Shown in pieces: positions 22,571-28,793 of a stretch of DNA of 28,793 nt. This DNA comes from Candidatus Alcyoniella australis (GTDB lineage Bacteria > Lernaellota > Lernaellaia > JAVCCG01 > Alcyoniellaceae). A program made the position numbers and the translations under genes. A model generated the notes under the pieces. The model ran no database searches. It saw only the letters and a program-made list of their open reading frames with translations, and was not told the origin of the DNA. The stretch covers positions 1-28,793 of the forward strand of contig JAVCCG010000138.1 in the NCBI GenBank assembly GCA_030765605.1. Direction: 5' to 3'. Within the stretch, counting starts at the first letter, position 1, and each line of letters begins with the position of its first letter.

Positions 22571-23047
22571 TTACTGGGGCTCGATCAGTCCGATGCCGCG
22601 CAGGGTCTCGCTGTCCTCAGGGTCGGTGATCCCCAGCACCAGGCTGTTTTGAGTGCTCTCCAGCGATGTGATCTCGATCGCGATCTCAAACGATCCTTCG
22701 CCCGCCACAAGCTCCTGGTCGCAGGCGTAACGCTCGAAGTTGCCGGTCAGACCGATCGACACGCCGCTGGGACCCTCCCAGAAATAGGAGCCGCGCAATA
22801 AATACTTCTGGGTCGATGTGACCGGCCAATCGGTCCCCTCGAACCCCTGTACGTTGAACTCGAAATCGCCGTATGTGCGCTCAAGGCCGGCGACATCCCA
22901 GGCGGTGTATTGATAGATGATCACCTCGGTGCCGCTCAGATCCAGCGCGCAGTCCTCGATGACGACATCTTCCTGTTCAACGTCGTTCTCAGCGCACGCC
23001 GCAGTCATCAACAACAGTAGTACGATTACCAACAGTCGGTTGCGCAT
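22571..23047 (-). CDS. Small lipoprotein of unknown function
   Basis: The 158-residue product has a signal peptide ending in lipobox TAAC (Cys18), then an acidic stretch (ENDVEQEDVVIEDC). The body is beta-rich with aromatic residues (FEFNVQGFEG, YLLRGSYFWEG), suggesting a single barrel or sandwich, and has two further cysteines near 33 and 109. I recognise no family. AGGAG lies six bases before the ATG, inside the end of the upstream methyltransferase gene, which stops three bases earlier; the two are clearly co-transcribed. It is convergent with the GH114 gene. Envelope location is well supported, function unknown. Confidence 0.8.
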   Translation of the reverse strand: MRNRLLVIVLLLLMTAACAENDVEQEDVVIEDCALDLSGTEVIIYQYTAWDVAGLERTYGDFEFNVQGFEGTDWPVTSTQKYLLRGSYFWEGPSGVSIGLTGNFERYACDQELVAGEGSFEIAIEITSLESTQNSLVLGITDPEDSETLRGIGLIEPQ

Positions 23048-23050
23048 GGA

Positions 23051-23947
23051 TCACTCCTGGGCTTTACGCGCGATCACGGACATGCTGTCGCCAAAGTTCA
23101 CGGGCAGCACGATTCGGTTGAGCAATTTTATCATTTTATCGGGGCGGCGTCGGCGCCAGATCGGGGTGCCCAGCGAACGGGCGAGACGTTCGACCAGATA
23201 GTCCAGGGTGTAGAAGTTGGTCTCGTGGCTAACGTGTTCCACACTGAATCCGCTTTGGCTCAACATTTTCGAAAGGGTGGTCACCGAGAAAAACTCGAGC
23301 ACCTCCGGCAGTGTGTAGATGTGCCAAAATTGGCCGCACAGCCGCGCAAAAGCGCTGCCCACGTCGCCGGCGACGATGTTAATCACGCCGCCGGGCTTGA
23401 GCAGCTGATGCACTCTTTCCAGCAGCAGGGCGGGCTGCGGAAGGTGTTCGAGGAATCCCCAACAGATCACGCTATCGAAGCTGAGCTTGGGCAAATCGAG
23501 GGTGAAAAAGTCGTTGCAGAAAACCTGCTGATGTCCGCGGGAACGCGCCAGCTCCACCGCGTAGCACGAGATGTCCACCCCGCAGATCTCCCACTGGGGA
23601 CCGGCCACCTCGAAGATCAGTCCCGTGCCGCACCCCACGTCGAGCAACTTGCCGCCGGGCACGAAACGCTCGATCTTTATCAACCGCCGGACGAAGTTAA
23701 TCCGGTCCTGCCGCAGGCACAGATTGAAGTCGAAATAGCCGTTCAGACCTCCGCCCTGGAAGTAGTCGCGGCCGTAGAGCTGTTCGAGCTGATCAACGGT
23801 CGGCTGATGGTCGGTGAATACCAGCCCGCATTCGCCGCATTCGAGCAGGCGATAGTTACCTTTGCGCAGACGTTCCCGGCGCGGCGTCTCAACGCGGCAC
23901 AACGGGCAGATGCGCGATGGCGGCACAATGGGAACCTTCTGCGTCAA
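23051..23947 (-). CDS. Class I SAM methyltransferase with N-terminal zinc ribbon
   Basis: The 298-residue product has a zinc-ribbon-like head with Cys14, Cys17, Cys37 and Cys40 (ICPLC and ECGECGLVF), then GRDYFQGG and a class I methyltransferase domain with motif I KLLDVGCGTGL (100-110), GVDISCYAV, FDSVICWGFLEHLPQP and LLKPGGVINIVAGD. This layout is common in methyltransferases of glycan and secondary-metabolite clusters. A C-terminal WRRRRPDKMIKLLNRIVLP segment is basic and amphipathic, perhaps for membrane contact. The start is TTG 23947, overlapping the upstream stop (TTGA) with AGGA six bases before; GTG 23926 is a weaker choice. It is the middle gene of a minus-strand three-gene unit. 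Substrate unknown. Confidence 0.87.
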   Translation of the reverse strand: MTQKVPIVPPSRICPLCRVETPRRERLRKGNYRLLECGECGLVFTDHQPTVDQLEQLYGRDYFQGGGLNGYFDFNLCLRQDRINFVRRLIKIERFVPGGKLLDVGCGTGLIFEVAGPQWEICGVDISCYAVELARSRGHQQVFCNDFFTLDLPKLSFDSVICWGFLEHLPQPALLLERVHQLLKPGGVINIVAGDVGSAFARLCGQFWHIYTLPEVLEFFSVTTLSKMLSQSGFSVEHVSHETNFYTLDYLVERLARSLGTPIWRRRRPDKMIKLLNRIVLPVNFGDSMSVIARKAQE

Positions 23948-24225
23948 TCCTCGTCCTGCCCTGTAAGCACGTTGTATTCCTCGGGCGTGTAAAATCGTAG
24001 CTCCCGGCCCGATCCCCAGAGGATCAGCACGGTCTTGCCAAGGTCGATGCGCAATGGTCCGACCGGTTGCAATCCAAGCTGAAGCAGGTCCGAATCATCG
24101 GATGGTTTCGCTCGATCCAGCACGCCGCTGTGTTTGACGCGCTGGTACAGACGGCTCAGCTCGCCCTGATCCAACGCCGAGCACAGCATCTTACGGTTAT
24201 CGATGTGAATTACGGTCAGGGCCAT
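23944..24225 (-). CDS. Small protein of unknown function
   Basis: The 93-residue product is mixed alpha/beta with no signal peptide or membrane span. It begins MALTVIHIDNRKM, has a charged helix (QGELSRLYQRV), a turn-rich middle and ends in strand RELRFYTPEEYNVLTGQDED. I recognise no family. The stop overlaps the start of the methyltransferase gene, so the two are coupled. The ATG lies six bases after a good -10 (TATTAT), so the mRNA may be leaderless; there is no ribosome binding site. Coupling to the methyltransferase and the conserved reading frame support a real gene, but no role can be named. Confidence 0.68.
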   Translation of the reverse strand: MALTVIHIDNRKMLCSALDQGELSRLYQRVKHSGVLDRAKPSDDSDLLQLGLQPVGPLRIDLGKTVLILWGSGRELRFYTPEEYNVLTGQDED

Positions 24226-24231
24226 CGGCCG

Positions 24232-24259
24232 ATAATAGCACAGCCCGGCAGCCGGTCAC
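24232..24259 (-). promoter_or_regulatory. Candidate promoter for the 93-residue protein, leaderless
   Basis: On the minus strand GTGACC (24254-24259) and TATTAT (24232-24237) are 16 bases apart, four and five of six consensus matches. The ATG at 24225 starts six bases past the -10, near the expected transcription start. Confidence 0.45.
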
Positions 24260-24263
24260 GCGA

Positions 24264-24292
24264 TTGCCGCGGATATCGCCGCATGTTATCTT
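24264..24292 (+). promoter_or_regulatory. Candidate promoter for the MoxR operon
   Basis: TTGCCG (24264-24269) and TATCTT (24287-24292) are 17 bases apart and each match consensus at four of six positions. The ATG at 24315 lies 22 bases past the -10. The gap to the divergent gene is 89 bases, so both promoters fit within it. Confidence 0.4.
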
Positions 24293-24314
24293 TCGCCCAC
24301 TCCAAGGAGGAATG

Positions 24315-25163
24315 ATGCAGCCGGCGCAAGAGTTTAAAGGCACCAGCAAATATATCCTCGATCACGAGTTGGCCAAGATCGTCAACGTCAGCATCCGGCT
24401 GGAGATGCCGCTGCTGCTCAAGGGCGAGCCGGGCACGGGCAAGACCCTGCTGGCCCATGCCGTGGCCGAGGATCTGGGCATTCCGTTGATCGTGCTCAAC
24501 GTCAAGTCCTCGATGAAGGCCGTCGACGCGCTCTACCTGTACGATACCTTGACCCGCCTCAACGACGCGCGCTTCGGCGACAGCCAGCGCGATGTGAGCA
24601 ACATCGAGGATTACATTCGCATGGGCAAGATCGGCCAATCATTTACCGTCGATCATAAGGTCGTACTGCTGATCGACGAGATCGACAAGGCCGAGAGCGA
24701 GTTCCAGGACGACCTACTCGATGTTCTGGACCAGATGTCGTTCGACATCGTCGAGGTCGATCGCACGATCCACGCCCTCCATCGACCGGTGATCGTGATC
24801 ACCTCCAATGCTAAAAAAGACCTCTCCGATCCTTTCCTGGGGCGCTGCAACTTCCATCACATCGCCTTTCCCGACTCGGAGTTCATGAGCAGGATCGTGT
24901 CCGCACACTTCCCGGACATCCCGCGCAAGCTCGCCAAACTCAGCATTGACGCGTTCTACCGTGTGCGCGAGATCCGCGGAATCGAAAAGAAGCCGAGCAC
25001 GCGCGAGCTGATCAACTGGGTGCGAGCCCTGCTCGCGGAGCCGGATTTCGACGCCGATGTGCTCAAACGCGACTCCTCTTTGCCGTACCTCGGCGTGCTG
25101 TTCAAAAAGAGCCAGGACATGCAGATAGCTCGCAACGTTCTGGGGGACGACAGAAACTCTTAA
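24315..25163 (+). CDS. MoxR family AAA+ ATPase
   Basis: The 282-residue product is a MoxR-type AAA+ ATPase. Walker A is GEPGTGKT (37-44), Walker B is VVLLIDEIDK with Asp121-Glu122, and sensor 1 lies in VIVITSNAKKDLSDPFLGRC, whose arginine fits the usual FxxRC position. The small lid domain has KKPSTRELINWVRAL. MoxR ATPases act as chaperones that assemble or activate complexes, usually with a VWA-domain partner encoded next door; none is seen here. ATG 24315 is preferred, four bases after AGGAGG (24305-24310); ATG 24312 is too close. It heads a tight plus-strand operon with a ceramidase-like lipoprotein, a secreted protein and a DUF2752 protein. The client is not known. Confidence 0.9.
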   Translation: MQPAQEFKGTSKYILDHELAKIVNVSIRLEMPLLLKGEPGTGKTLLAHAVAEDLGIPLIVLNVKSSMKAVDALYLYDTLTRLNDARFGDSQRDVSNIEDYIRMGKIGQSFTVDHKVVLLIDEIDKAESEFQDDLLDVLDQMSFDIVEVDRTIHALHRPVIVITSNAKKDLSDPFLGRCNFHHIAFPDSEFMSRIVSAHFPDIPRKLAKLSIDAFYRVREIRGIEKKPSTRELINWVRALLAEPDFDADVLKRDSSLPYLGVLFKKSQDMQIARNVLGDDRNS

Positions 25164-25167
25164 CGGG

Positions 25168-26583
25168 ATGTTCATGCGTCTGATGAGCAACCGTATTAAA
25201 CGCTTCTGTATGCCGTTGGCGCTCACACTGGCGATCAGCGCGCTGTGCGCCTGCCAGGCCGGACGCATCCATCCCGAGCGACCGTTGTCGCGTCTGCCCC
25301 AAATCGAACAGCGACTCGACCGTGCGGTTCAGGGCCTTAACGGCGAGTCGCGGCTGATGGTCGGCGCATCAAAAGTCGACATTTCACCCTACGGCTTCCG
25401 GGTCTGGATCGCGGGCTTCGGCCCGGGACGCATCAGCCGCGGAATGCTCGATCCGATCTGGGCACGGGCGCTTTACATTGACGACGGCAGCCAGGCATTG
25501 GTGCTGCTGACCCTCGATGTCGTGGGCCTGGGACTGATGGACGTACAGCGCATCCGCGAGCTCGCGGCGCCGCTGCACGGCGATAAAATCATGGTTATCG
25601 CCACCCACAACCATCAGGGTCCTGACACCGTCGGCCTCTGGGGTCCGGGTGTAGTGCTGCCGCTGGACTCGGGGGTCGAGCCGCAATATCACCAGCGGAT
25701 GCTGACCCTGGCTGCCGTGGCCGTTGATCGCGCAGTGCGCGACGCGGTGCCTGCCACGCTACATTTTGGCTCGGCCGACGTGCCCGCGGGCTGGGCCGCC
25801 AACTTGTGGTTCCCCGACGATGAAAGCACTTTCGATCACCAGCTGAGCGCAATCCGCGCAGTCGACGCCCAGGGCAATACGATCGCCACGCTGTTTAACT
25901 GGGCGATGCACGCCGAGGCGCTGTTTCAGAAAAACCATCGGGTGAGCGCCGACTTCCCGGGACGCGCCTACGACGCCATTGAGCAACGCAGCGGCGGGGT
26001 GGCGATGTTCGTCTCCAATGCGGCAGGCGGAATGGTTATCCCGTATCCCAACCGCTGGGATAAACGCGGTGATTACGACCTGGACGACCGCGTACAATGG
26101 ATCGACGAGCTGGGGCAGGTGCTGGCCGACACTGTCGATCGGGCGTTGGATAACAGCCAGCCGTTTGGTCCCGGCGCAATCATCATCAAGCACAACAGCC
26201 GCGATATTTTTCTGCCGGTGGACAACGCGATGTACAACATGATGTACCGCAACGGACTGCTGAGCCTTGAGGGTCGACCGACCAAGGTCGAGGAAGGCCA
26301 GGAGTTGATCGGCTCGGAAGTGCATGCCGTCAGCCTGGGTCCGGCACAGATCGCCCTTGTGCCCGGCGAGCTGTTCCCCTCCATCGGCTGGGAGCTCAAG
26401 GCGGCGATGGACGCACCGTACCGCTTCGTGTTCACCCTGGCCAACGACGAGCTGGGATACATGATGCTTCCCGCACAGTTCGAGGACCGGACCTACAAAT
26501 ACGAGCGCGGCGCCAGTCTCGGACCCCAAACCGGCGCGATCGTGCTCCAGGCGGCCAAGGAACTGCTCGCGCAGCTACCCTGA
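25168..26583 (+). CDS. Neutral/alkaline ceramidase-like lipoprotein
   Basis: The 471-residue product carries a lipoprotein signal (lipobox LCAC, Cys29). It matches the N-terminal domain of neutral ceramidase (PF04734): VGASKVDISPYG, LTLDVVGLGLMDVQRIRE, IATHNHQGPDT (His147/His149), FNWAMHAEAL (His248), ALVPGELFPSIG (Glu401) and LANDELGYMMLP (Tyr431), which correspond to the zinc ligands of the family. Ceramidases split ceramide to sphingosine and fatty acid; bacterial relatives may act on other amides. The C-terminal Ig-like domain of Pseudomonas ceramidase is missing, so this is the catalytic domain alone. ATG 25168 follows the MoxR stop by four bases; ATG 25174, with GGGA five bases upstream, is a close alternative. 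Whether the substrate is a sphingolipid is unknown. Confidence 0.87.
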   Translation: MFMRLMSNRIKRFCMPLALTLAISALCACQAGRIHPERPLSRLPQIEQRLDRAVQGLNGESRLMVGASKVDISPYGFRVWIAGFGPGRISRGMLDPIWARALYIDDGSQALVLLTLDVVGLGLMDVQRIRELAAPLHGDKIMVIATHNHQGPDTVGLWGPGVVLPLDSGVEPQYHQRMLTLAAVAVDRAVRDAVPATLHFGSADVPAGWAANLWFPDDESTFDHQLSAIRAVDAQGNTIATLFNWAMHAEALFQKNHRVSADFPGRAYDAIEQRSGGVAMFVSNAAGGMVIPYPNRWDKRGDYDLDDRVQWIDELGQVLADTVDRALDNSQPFGPGAIIIKHNSRDIFLPVDNAMYNMMYRNGLLSLEGRPTKVEEGQELIGSEVHAVSLGPAQIALVPGELFPSIGWELKAAMDAPYRFVFTLANDELGYMMLPAQFEDRTYKYERGASLGPQTGAIVLQAAKELLAQLP

Positions 26584-26585
26584 CC

Positions 26586-27059
26586 TTGCTATTCCCAAAG
26601 CGCTTATTGCTCGGCTCAATCCTTACCGCTACATTGCTGATGCTCTGCGCGCTTCAAAGCGCCGCGACGCCCCAACTGCTGTTTGGCAACAGCGAGCAGC
26701 TGCTGGCCGGGCAGGGACCGTCAAGCTGGCGGGTGATAATCGAGAGCTCGGATCCGCGCAACGGCGTGCTCGAGATCGACACCGAACAGGGGATGATCCG
26801 GATACCGCTGGAGCAGATCGTGCTCGACGCATTCTCCGACCAATCGGGCGAGCGCCGCTTCCTGGTGCTGTTGCTTCAATCCAAGAACGACGAAGGCGTC
26901 GCAACTCAACAGGCGCTTTTTGTTGCCCAGCGCGAGACGATCCGCTTGTTTGCCGCGGGCTTCCAACTGTTGCTCGACGACCCCTCAAACGTGGTATCGG
27001 ACTACGGCGTCCTGAGCACGATCCGCCTCGACCGCTCTTTGCTGGAACGCCTGCGATGA
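26586..27059 (+). CDS. Secreted protein of unknown function
   Basis: The 157-residue product starts with a signal peptide (MLFPKRLLLG, cut near AAT-PQ about residue 28). The rest is a small alpha/beta domain: SSWRVIIESSD, GVLEIDTEQGMIRIPLEQIV, RRFLVLLLQSKND and an ending STIRLDRSLLERLR. I recognise no family. The start TTG 26586 is two bases after the ceramidase-like gene's stop and has no ribosome binding site, so expression likely depends on coupling with that gene. Its own stop overlaps the ATG of the DUF2752 gene. It belongs to the MoxR operon and probably sits in the periplasm. Confidence 0.75.
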   Translation: MLFPKRLLLGSILTATLLMLCALQSAATPQLLFGNSEQLLAGQGPSSWRVIIESSDPRNGVLEIDTEQGMIRIPLEQIVLDAFSDQSGERRFLVLLLQSKNDEGVATQQALFVAQRETIRLFAAGFQLLLDDPSNVVSDYGVLSTIRLDRSLLERLR

Positions 27060-27562
27060 GCAAGCCCTATGCCCAGCGGCCGATCAAGGCCGAACAGATC
27101 GAACGACCGTTGGGCAGCGGTTGGCTCTCGCGCCGAATTTTCGTGCTGGACAAGCGCGCCTCGGACGAGTGGATCTACTTCATCTTGTTCGGCGGTGTAA
27201 TTCTTTCAACGCTTTTAATACCGGTGTTCAACAGCGCACCTTTCGACGCCTGCGGGTTCCATCGCGCTACCGGGTTGCCCTGCCCGGGATGCGGCAGCAC
27301 GCGGGCCTTTGTGGCCATGGGGCATGGGCAATTCAACACAGCCTGGACCTTCAACCCTTCGGCGGTAGTGCTCTACCTGTTGATGCTCTTTCGCTGGCTG
27401 CTCAGCGTGCCGGCAATAATCAGGCCGCTCAAAATTAAACTGTTCTCATCCAGTTTGACGATCACGATCCTGGTGGTCTATCTGGTGCTGCACCTGGCAC
27501 ACGGCATCTTGCGGCTGGTGCTGGTGCACCAGGGGAAAATCCCCTGGCCGCCGAACATCTGA
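27056..27562 (+). CDS. DUF2752 family membrane protein
   Basis: The 168-residue product matches the DUF2752 family: ACGFHRATGLPCPGCGSTRAF (Cys66, Cys76 and Cys79), then GHGQFNTAWTFNPSAV. Three hydrophobic spans lie near 38-56, 101-120 and 132-155; the cysteines fall in the loop after the first. The family is small and its role unknown; the CPxCG motif suggests metal or redox use. A hydrophilic N-terminal tail of about 35 residues is unusual. The ATG overlaps the stop of the preceding gene (ATGA), making this the last gene of the MoxR operon. It converges with ridA. Confidence 0.85.
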   Translation: MSKPYAQRPIKAEQIERPLGSGWLSRRIFVLDKRASDEWIYFILFGGVILSTLLIPVFNSAPFDACGFHRATGLPCPGCGSTRAFVAMGHGQFNTAWTFNPSAVVLYLLMLFRWLLSVPAIIRPLKIKLFSSSLTITILVVYLVLHLAHGILRLVLVHQGKIPWPPNI

Positions 27563-27590
27563 TCAAACTTCTTCCAGTCGCGGATCAGAT
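27557..27590. other. Inverted repeat spanning both convergent stop codons
   Basis: ATCTGATC (27557-27564) and GATCAGAT (27583-27590) are perfect 8-base arms around an 18-base loop. They include the DUF2752 stop (27560-27562) and the ridA stop (27585-27587). A hairpin shared by both convergent transcripts is possible, but there is no T-run for a standard terminator. Confidence 0.4.
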
Positions 27591-27983
27591 TGTGGCCACG
27601 GCCTCGATCTCAATGCGGGCCTCGGGCTTGGGCAGGGCTGCCACCTGCAGCGCCGAGCGCGCGGGGAACGATCCTCCGGCAGCCTCGAAGACCTCGGCGT
27701 AGACCGCGTTGAACGCGGCGAACTCAGCGATGTCGGTCATGAACACCGTGAGTTTGATCGCGCGATCAAGGCCGGAGCCCGCGGCCTGAAGTACGGCGGA
27801 TACGTTGGCCAGGGCCACGCGCGCCTGTTGCTCGATCCCCTCGGGGATTGTTCCGCTTGCCGGGTCGATCGGCAGCTGGCCCGACGTAAAGACGTACCTT
27901 CCCACCGCCACTCCCTGACTGTACGGGCCGATCGCCGCCGGGGCCTGGTCGGTGTGCAGCGGATGCTTGCCGTGCTTCTCCAT
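27585..27983 (-). CDS. RidA family reactive intermediate deaminase
   Basis: The 132-residue product is a RidA (YjgF/YER057c) protein, which hydrolyses reactive enamine and imine intermediates made by PLP enzymes. Conserved marks are AAIGPYSQGV, FTSGQLPIDP, and the active-site Arg109 (FPARSALQVAALP) and Glu125 (ARIEIEAVA), matching Arg105 and Glu120 of E. coli RidA. I chose ATG 27983, with AGGAG about seven bases upstream, over a TTG at 28031 that would add 16 residues inside the leader. The promoter lies at 28015-28044. RidA proteins form trimers in the cytoplasm. Confidence 0.93.
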   Translation of the reverse strand: MEKHGKHPLHTDQAPAAIGPYSQGVAVGRYVFTSGQLPIDPASGTIPEGIEQQARVALANVSAVLQAAGSGLDRAIKLTVFMTDIAEFAAFNAVYAEVFEAAGGSFPARSALQVAALPKPEARIEIEAVATI

Positions 27984-28014
27984 CGCTTTCTCCTGTAGTG
28001 CGTACGTGTCGGCG

Positions 28015-28044
28015 ATGATCGTCAGCCCCAAAGCACTCTGTCAA
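28015..28044 (-). promoter_or_regulatory. Candidate promoter for ridA
   Basis: On the minus strand TTGACA (28039-28044) and GATCAT (28015-28020) are 18 bases apart. Transcription would start near 28008, giving a leader of about 25 bases with AGGAG before the ATG at 27983. Confidence 0.5.
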
Positions 28045-28065
28045 GCACTACCGTCCAATAGAGGA

Positions 28066-28094
28066 TTGACACACCGCGTTGAGATTTGCATGCT
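28066..28094 (+). promoter_or_regulatory. Candidate promoter for the terminal alpha/beta hydrolase gene
   Basis: TTGACA (28066-28071) is followed after 17 bases by CATGCT (28089-28094), a poor -10; shifting by one gives ATGCTA behind a TG dinucleotide. The ridA promoter points the other way 21 bases off. The -35 is exact but the -10 is unsure. Confidence 0.4.
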
Positions 28095-28129
28095 AGCTTG
28101 CATCAACCATCGCAGGGGTAGGGGGCGGA

Positions 28130-28793
28130 TTGACGGCAACGCGCAGGATCGTTCACGGCAAGCGCAGCCTGATGCTGTGCGAGAGGATAAATCGCGTCGA
28201 GACCGACGATGGCACACCGCTGGCATTGGTCCACAAGCAGCGCGCCGAGATCGGCGCCTACAACACCGACTCCCGAAAGCTGGTCGGAGCCAACCTGCTG
28301 TGCATCCACGGACTGGGCCAGAATCGTTTGACCTACGATCTGCCGACGATCAGCCCGGCCAACTACTTTGCCGAGACCGGGCTCGACGTCTGGCTGGCCG
28401 ATCTGCGCGGGCACGGACTGTCGCGCGAGCTCGGAGCTGCCGCACCCTCCTCGTTCGATGAGTACGTGTCCCAGGACCTGCCTGCCTTGATCAATTACAT
28501 CGAGCAGCACAATGACGGCCCGCTGTTCATTGTCGGACACAGCCTGGGAGGCACGATCCTCTACAGCCTGGATCCGCAGGTCTGTGACAACGTCGCGGGA
28601 TTCATCTCGATCGCCGGCCCCTACCACTTCGGCAGAGGGCTGCGGCTGCTGAGGCTGGCCAGTTACCTGCTGCACCACACCTACGCGGTCAATCCGTTGC
28701 GCCTGGTCTCGTCCGACGACTCGACGTTCCCGATCGACCTGGTGGGCAAACTAATGAGCGGCGCGGGCTTCTACTTCAACAACGCGCACCTGC
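28130..28793 (+). CDS. Alpha/beta hydrolase, 3' end beyond the window
   Basis: The frame is open from TTG 28130 to the window end, giving 221 residues of an incomplete protein. It is an alpha/beta hydrolase: LLCIHGLGQNR (oxyanion strand), WLADLRGHGLS, and the nucleophile elbow FIVGHSLGG with Ser138. The catalytic acid and histidine lie beyond the window. The opening ERINRVETDDGTPLALVHKQR is typical of lipase-like members with an N-terminal beta pair. TTG is preferred because AGGGGG lies four bases before it; ATG 28172 would remove 14 residues. No signal peptide is seen. The gene is divergent from ridA. Its substrate is unknown. Confidence 0.85.
   Translation, partial: MTATRRIVHGKRSLMLCERINRVETDDGTPLALVHKQRAEIGAYNTDSRKLVGANLLCIHGLGQNRLTYDLPTISPANYFAETGLDVWLADLRGHGLSRELGAAAPSSFDEYVSQDLPALINYIEQHNDGPLFIVGHSLGGTILYSLDPQVCDNVAGFISIAGPYHFGRGLRLLRLASYLLHHTYAVNPLRLVSSDDSTFPIDLVGKLMSGAGFYFNNAHL

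Noticed and set aside
1-28793. CRISPR array, prophage, insertion sequence or integration site
   Set aside because: I found no spaced direct repeats, no transposase or integrase, and no partial tRNA copy near the tRNA-Leu gene that would mark an attachment site.

Overview
The window reads as GC-rich (by eye about 60%), densely packed bacterial chromosome with 31 protein genes and one tRNA. No gap between genes exceeds about 150 bases. The cell is Gram-negative: there is a TolC-type outer-membrane channel, several lipoproteins with Asp-rich tethers, a Wzt-like glycan-binding domain and NlpE-like envelope repeats. An Isf-type iron-sulfur flavoprotein, a ferritin-like domain and a rubredoxin suggest anaerobic or oxygen-sensitive metabolism. 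Nothing here fixes the phylum; a deltaproteobacterium-like or candidate-phylum lineage is a guess. Start codons are often GTG or TTG, and several promoters show an exact TTGACA -35 with a poor -10. I see no insertion sequence, prophage, CRISPR array or plasmid function.

Layout. Positions 1-1513 hold two secreted proteins of unknown function, convergent. Positions 1651-3051 encode TolC. Positions 3194-9923 run on the plus strand: a glutaconate-type CoA-transferase (two subunits), a FadH-type dienoyl-CoA reductase, an alpha/beta hydrolase, a secreted protein with a degenerate HAD-like domain, and a tocopherol-cyclase-like lipoprotein. Positions 9933-12384 are a redox cluster: a minus-strand flavoprotein fused to a ferritin-like domain, divergent from a DHH phosphoesterase and a rubredoxin, with a perfect 8+8 bp dyad over the likely DHH promoter. 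Positions 12381-15119 hold a membrane-anchored double-FHA protein, a triple NlpE-like repeat protein and a MntP-type manganese exporter whose start overlaps it. A tRNA-Leu(UAA) lies at 15125-15208.

Positions 15290-23947 are largely about the cell surface. They hold an Asp-rich lipoprotein, two glycosyltransferases, a methyltransferase fused to a Wzt-like domain, glucosamine-6-phosphate deaminase, a membrane SGNH enzyme, a GH114 (polygalactosaminidase-type) lipoprotein, a small lipoprotein and a zinc-ribbon methyltransferase. Positions 24315-27562 form an operon of MoxR ATPase, ceramidase-like lipoprotein, secreted protein and DUF2752 membrane protein. RidA and a second alpha/beta hydrolase, cut by the window end, finish the window from divergent TTGACA promoters.

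How the genes fit together. The CoA-transferase, reductase and hydrolase form a plausible catabolic unit for an unsaturated acid handled as its CoA thioester. The 15.9-19.3 kb genes look like building and capping of a surface glycan. NagB and GH114 point to amino-sugar turnover nearby. These links are inferred from gene order and protein family; no substrate can be read from the sequence.
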